Part shown: piece by piece, positions 5,933 through 6,500 of the stretch | Numbering within the stretch: position 1 is the first letter of the stretch | Layout of the letters: each line of letters begins with the position of its first letter | Source: Thermoplasmatota archaeon | GTDB taxonomy: Archaea; Thermoplasmatota; Penumbrarchaeia; Penumbrarchaeales; Penumbrarchaeaceae | Direction: 5' to 3' | Length of the DNA: 6,500 bases | Assembly: GCA_016929175.1 (NCBI GenBank) | Contig: JAFGJI010000125.1 | Span: 1-6,500, forward strand | Notes under the pieces: generated by a model | The model's input: only the letters and a program-made list of their open reading frames with translations | Told to the model about the DNA's origin: nothing | Databases searched by the model: none | Translations under genes and position numbers: made by a program

Positions 5933-6500
5933 CCTTCCACCTCCCCGCATAATCTCAGGAATGCGTCCTCGAGCGAGGTCGAACAGGTTTCCCGCATGAT
6001 CTCGTCCGGGGTTCCCAGGGCGATCAGCTTCCCGTCCCTCATCATCCCTATCCTGTCGCAGTTCCGTGCCTCGTCCATGTAATGGGTGGACATGATGATG
6101 GTCTTTCCCTGCTCCTTCAGCTTCCTGAAGGTTGACCAGAACTTTGCCCTGAGGGGGGGATCCACACCCACGGTAGGCTCATCCAGGAAGAGCAGCTCGG
6201 GTGAATGGATCATTGCCGCGGCCATGGATATCCTGTGCTTCTGACCACCGCTGAGGGACGAGAGAATGAAATCCTTCCGGTCATAGAGATCGACCATGGT
6301 CAGTACCTCTCTCTCCCGCGCCCTGAACTCCTCCTTCTTCATTCCGTATATCCCGCCGAAGAGCTTCAGGTTCTCGTGAACGGTAAGTTCCTCGTAGAGG
6401 GCTATTTCCTGCGGCATGTAGCCGGTCCTGTTCAAGTATGACCTGGATCCGGCCCTCTCTCCAAGGATGTATGCTTCCCCGCAGTCCGCTCTGAGCAGCC
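5929..6500 (-). CDS. ABC transporter ATP-binding subunit, N-terminus outside window
   Basis: The last 189 residues of an ATPase are visible, and the frame stays open to the window edge, so the gene begins beyond base 6500 and Walker A is not seen. The Q-loop is in GYMPQEIALYEELTV, the signature motif is LSGGQKHR, Walker B is LLFLDEPT with the catalytic Glu followed by VGVDP, and the switch histidine is in STHYMDEA. The order and spacing are those of drug/polymer exporter ATPases partnered with ABC-2 permeases. The signature is complete and no key residue is missing in the visible part. The stop overlaps the permease ATG by four bases (ATGA), so the two are translated as a coupled pair. The C-terminal tail after the LGTPDEIM segment is short and has no added domain. 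Confidence 0.95.
   Translation of the reverse strand, partial: LLRADCGEAYILGERAGSRSYLNRTGYMPQEIALYEELTVHENLKLFGGIYGMKKEEFRAREREVLTMVDLYDRKDFILSSLSGGQKHRISMAAAMIHSPELLFLDEPTVGVDPPLRAKFWSTFRKLKEQGKTIIMSTHYMDEARNCDRIGMMRDGKLIALGTPDEIMRETCSTSLEDAFLRLCGEVEG
5937..5944 (-). promoter_or_regulatory. Ribosome binding site deciding the permease start
   Basis: The minus strand reads GGAGGTGG four bases before the ATG at 5932, a near-complete match to the archaeal anti-Shine-Dalgarno partner. It lies inside the last codons of the ATPase gene and selects 5932 over the upstream in-frame ATG at 5950. Confidence 0.75.

Noticed and set aside
4784..6500. ABC exporter as the secretion pump for a product of the radical SAM system
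   Set aside because: No peptidase domain is visible, the pair is separated by other genes and oppositely oriented, and the presumed substrate is an anchored membrane protein with its own signal peptide.

Overview
The window looks archaeal, most likely euryarchaeal and possibly Thermoplasmata-related. The genes are moderately GC-rich and use AGG/AGA heavily for arginine. Two genes have a TATA-like box about 26 bases before their ATG with little or no leader, which is the archaeal leaderless pattern. Other genes sit in tight operons with ATGA overlaps and GGAGGTG-type ribosome binding sites. The lineage is inferred from these features only.

Left part, plus strand: the 3' end of an unrecognised gene (1-270) is followed by a promoter and a compact three-gene operon (310-3638). 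The operon encodes a two-helix membrane protein with a cytoplasmic zinc ribbon, then a secreted-domain/one-anchor membrane protein resembling the DUF2207 group whose C-terminus ends in six Cys-Ala dipeptides between Gly-rich segments, then a radical SAM/SPASM enzyme with an N-terminal PqqD-like peptide-binding domain. The last two genes overlap by four bases. The best reading is a RiPP-like modification system in which the radical SAM enzyme modifies the Cys-Ala tail of the membrane protein encoded just upstream. This is the main candidate for an undescribed system.

Middle, minus strand: a small class I SAM-dependent methyltransferase (3633-4310) converges on the radical SAM gene and overlaps its stop by six bases. 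Next comes a 473-base region without a gene (4311-4783). It holds two diverged direct copies, about 182-186 bases apart, of a unit that reads on the minus strand as BRE/TATA box, then about 116 nt of RNA. Both copies can form the same three stems, and the paired bases differ between copies in a compensating way. I read them as two tandem, independently promoted, related structured small RNAs of unknown family.

Right part, minus strand: an ABC exporter operon, with the ATPase (N-terminus beyond the window edge) overlapping by four bases the ABC-2 type permease (4784-5932). Nothing in the sequence links it to the radical SAM system beyond proximity.
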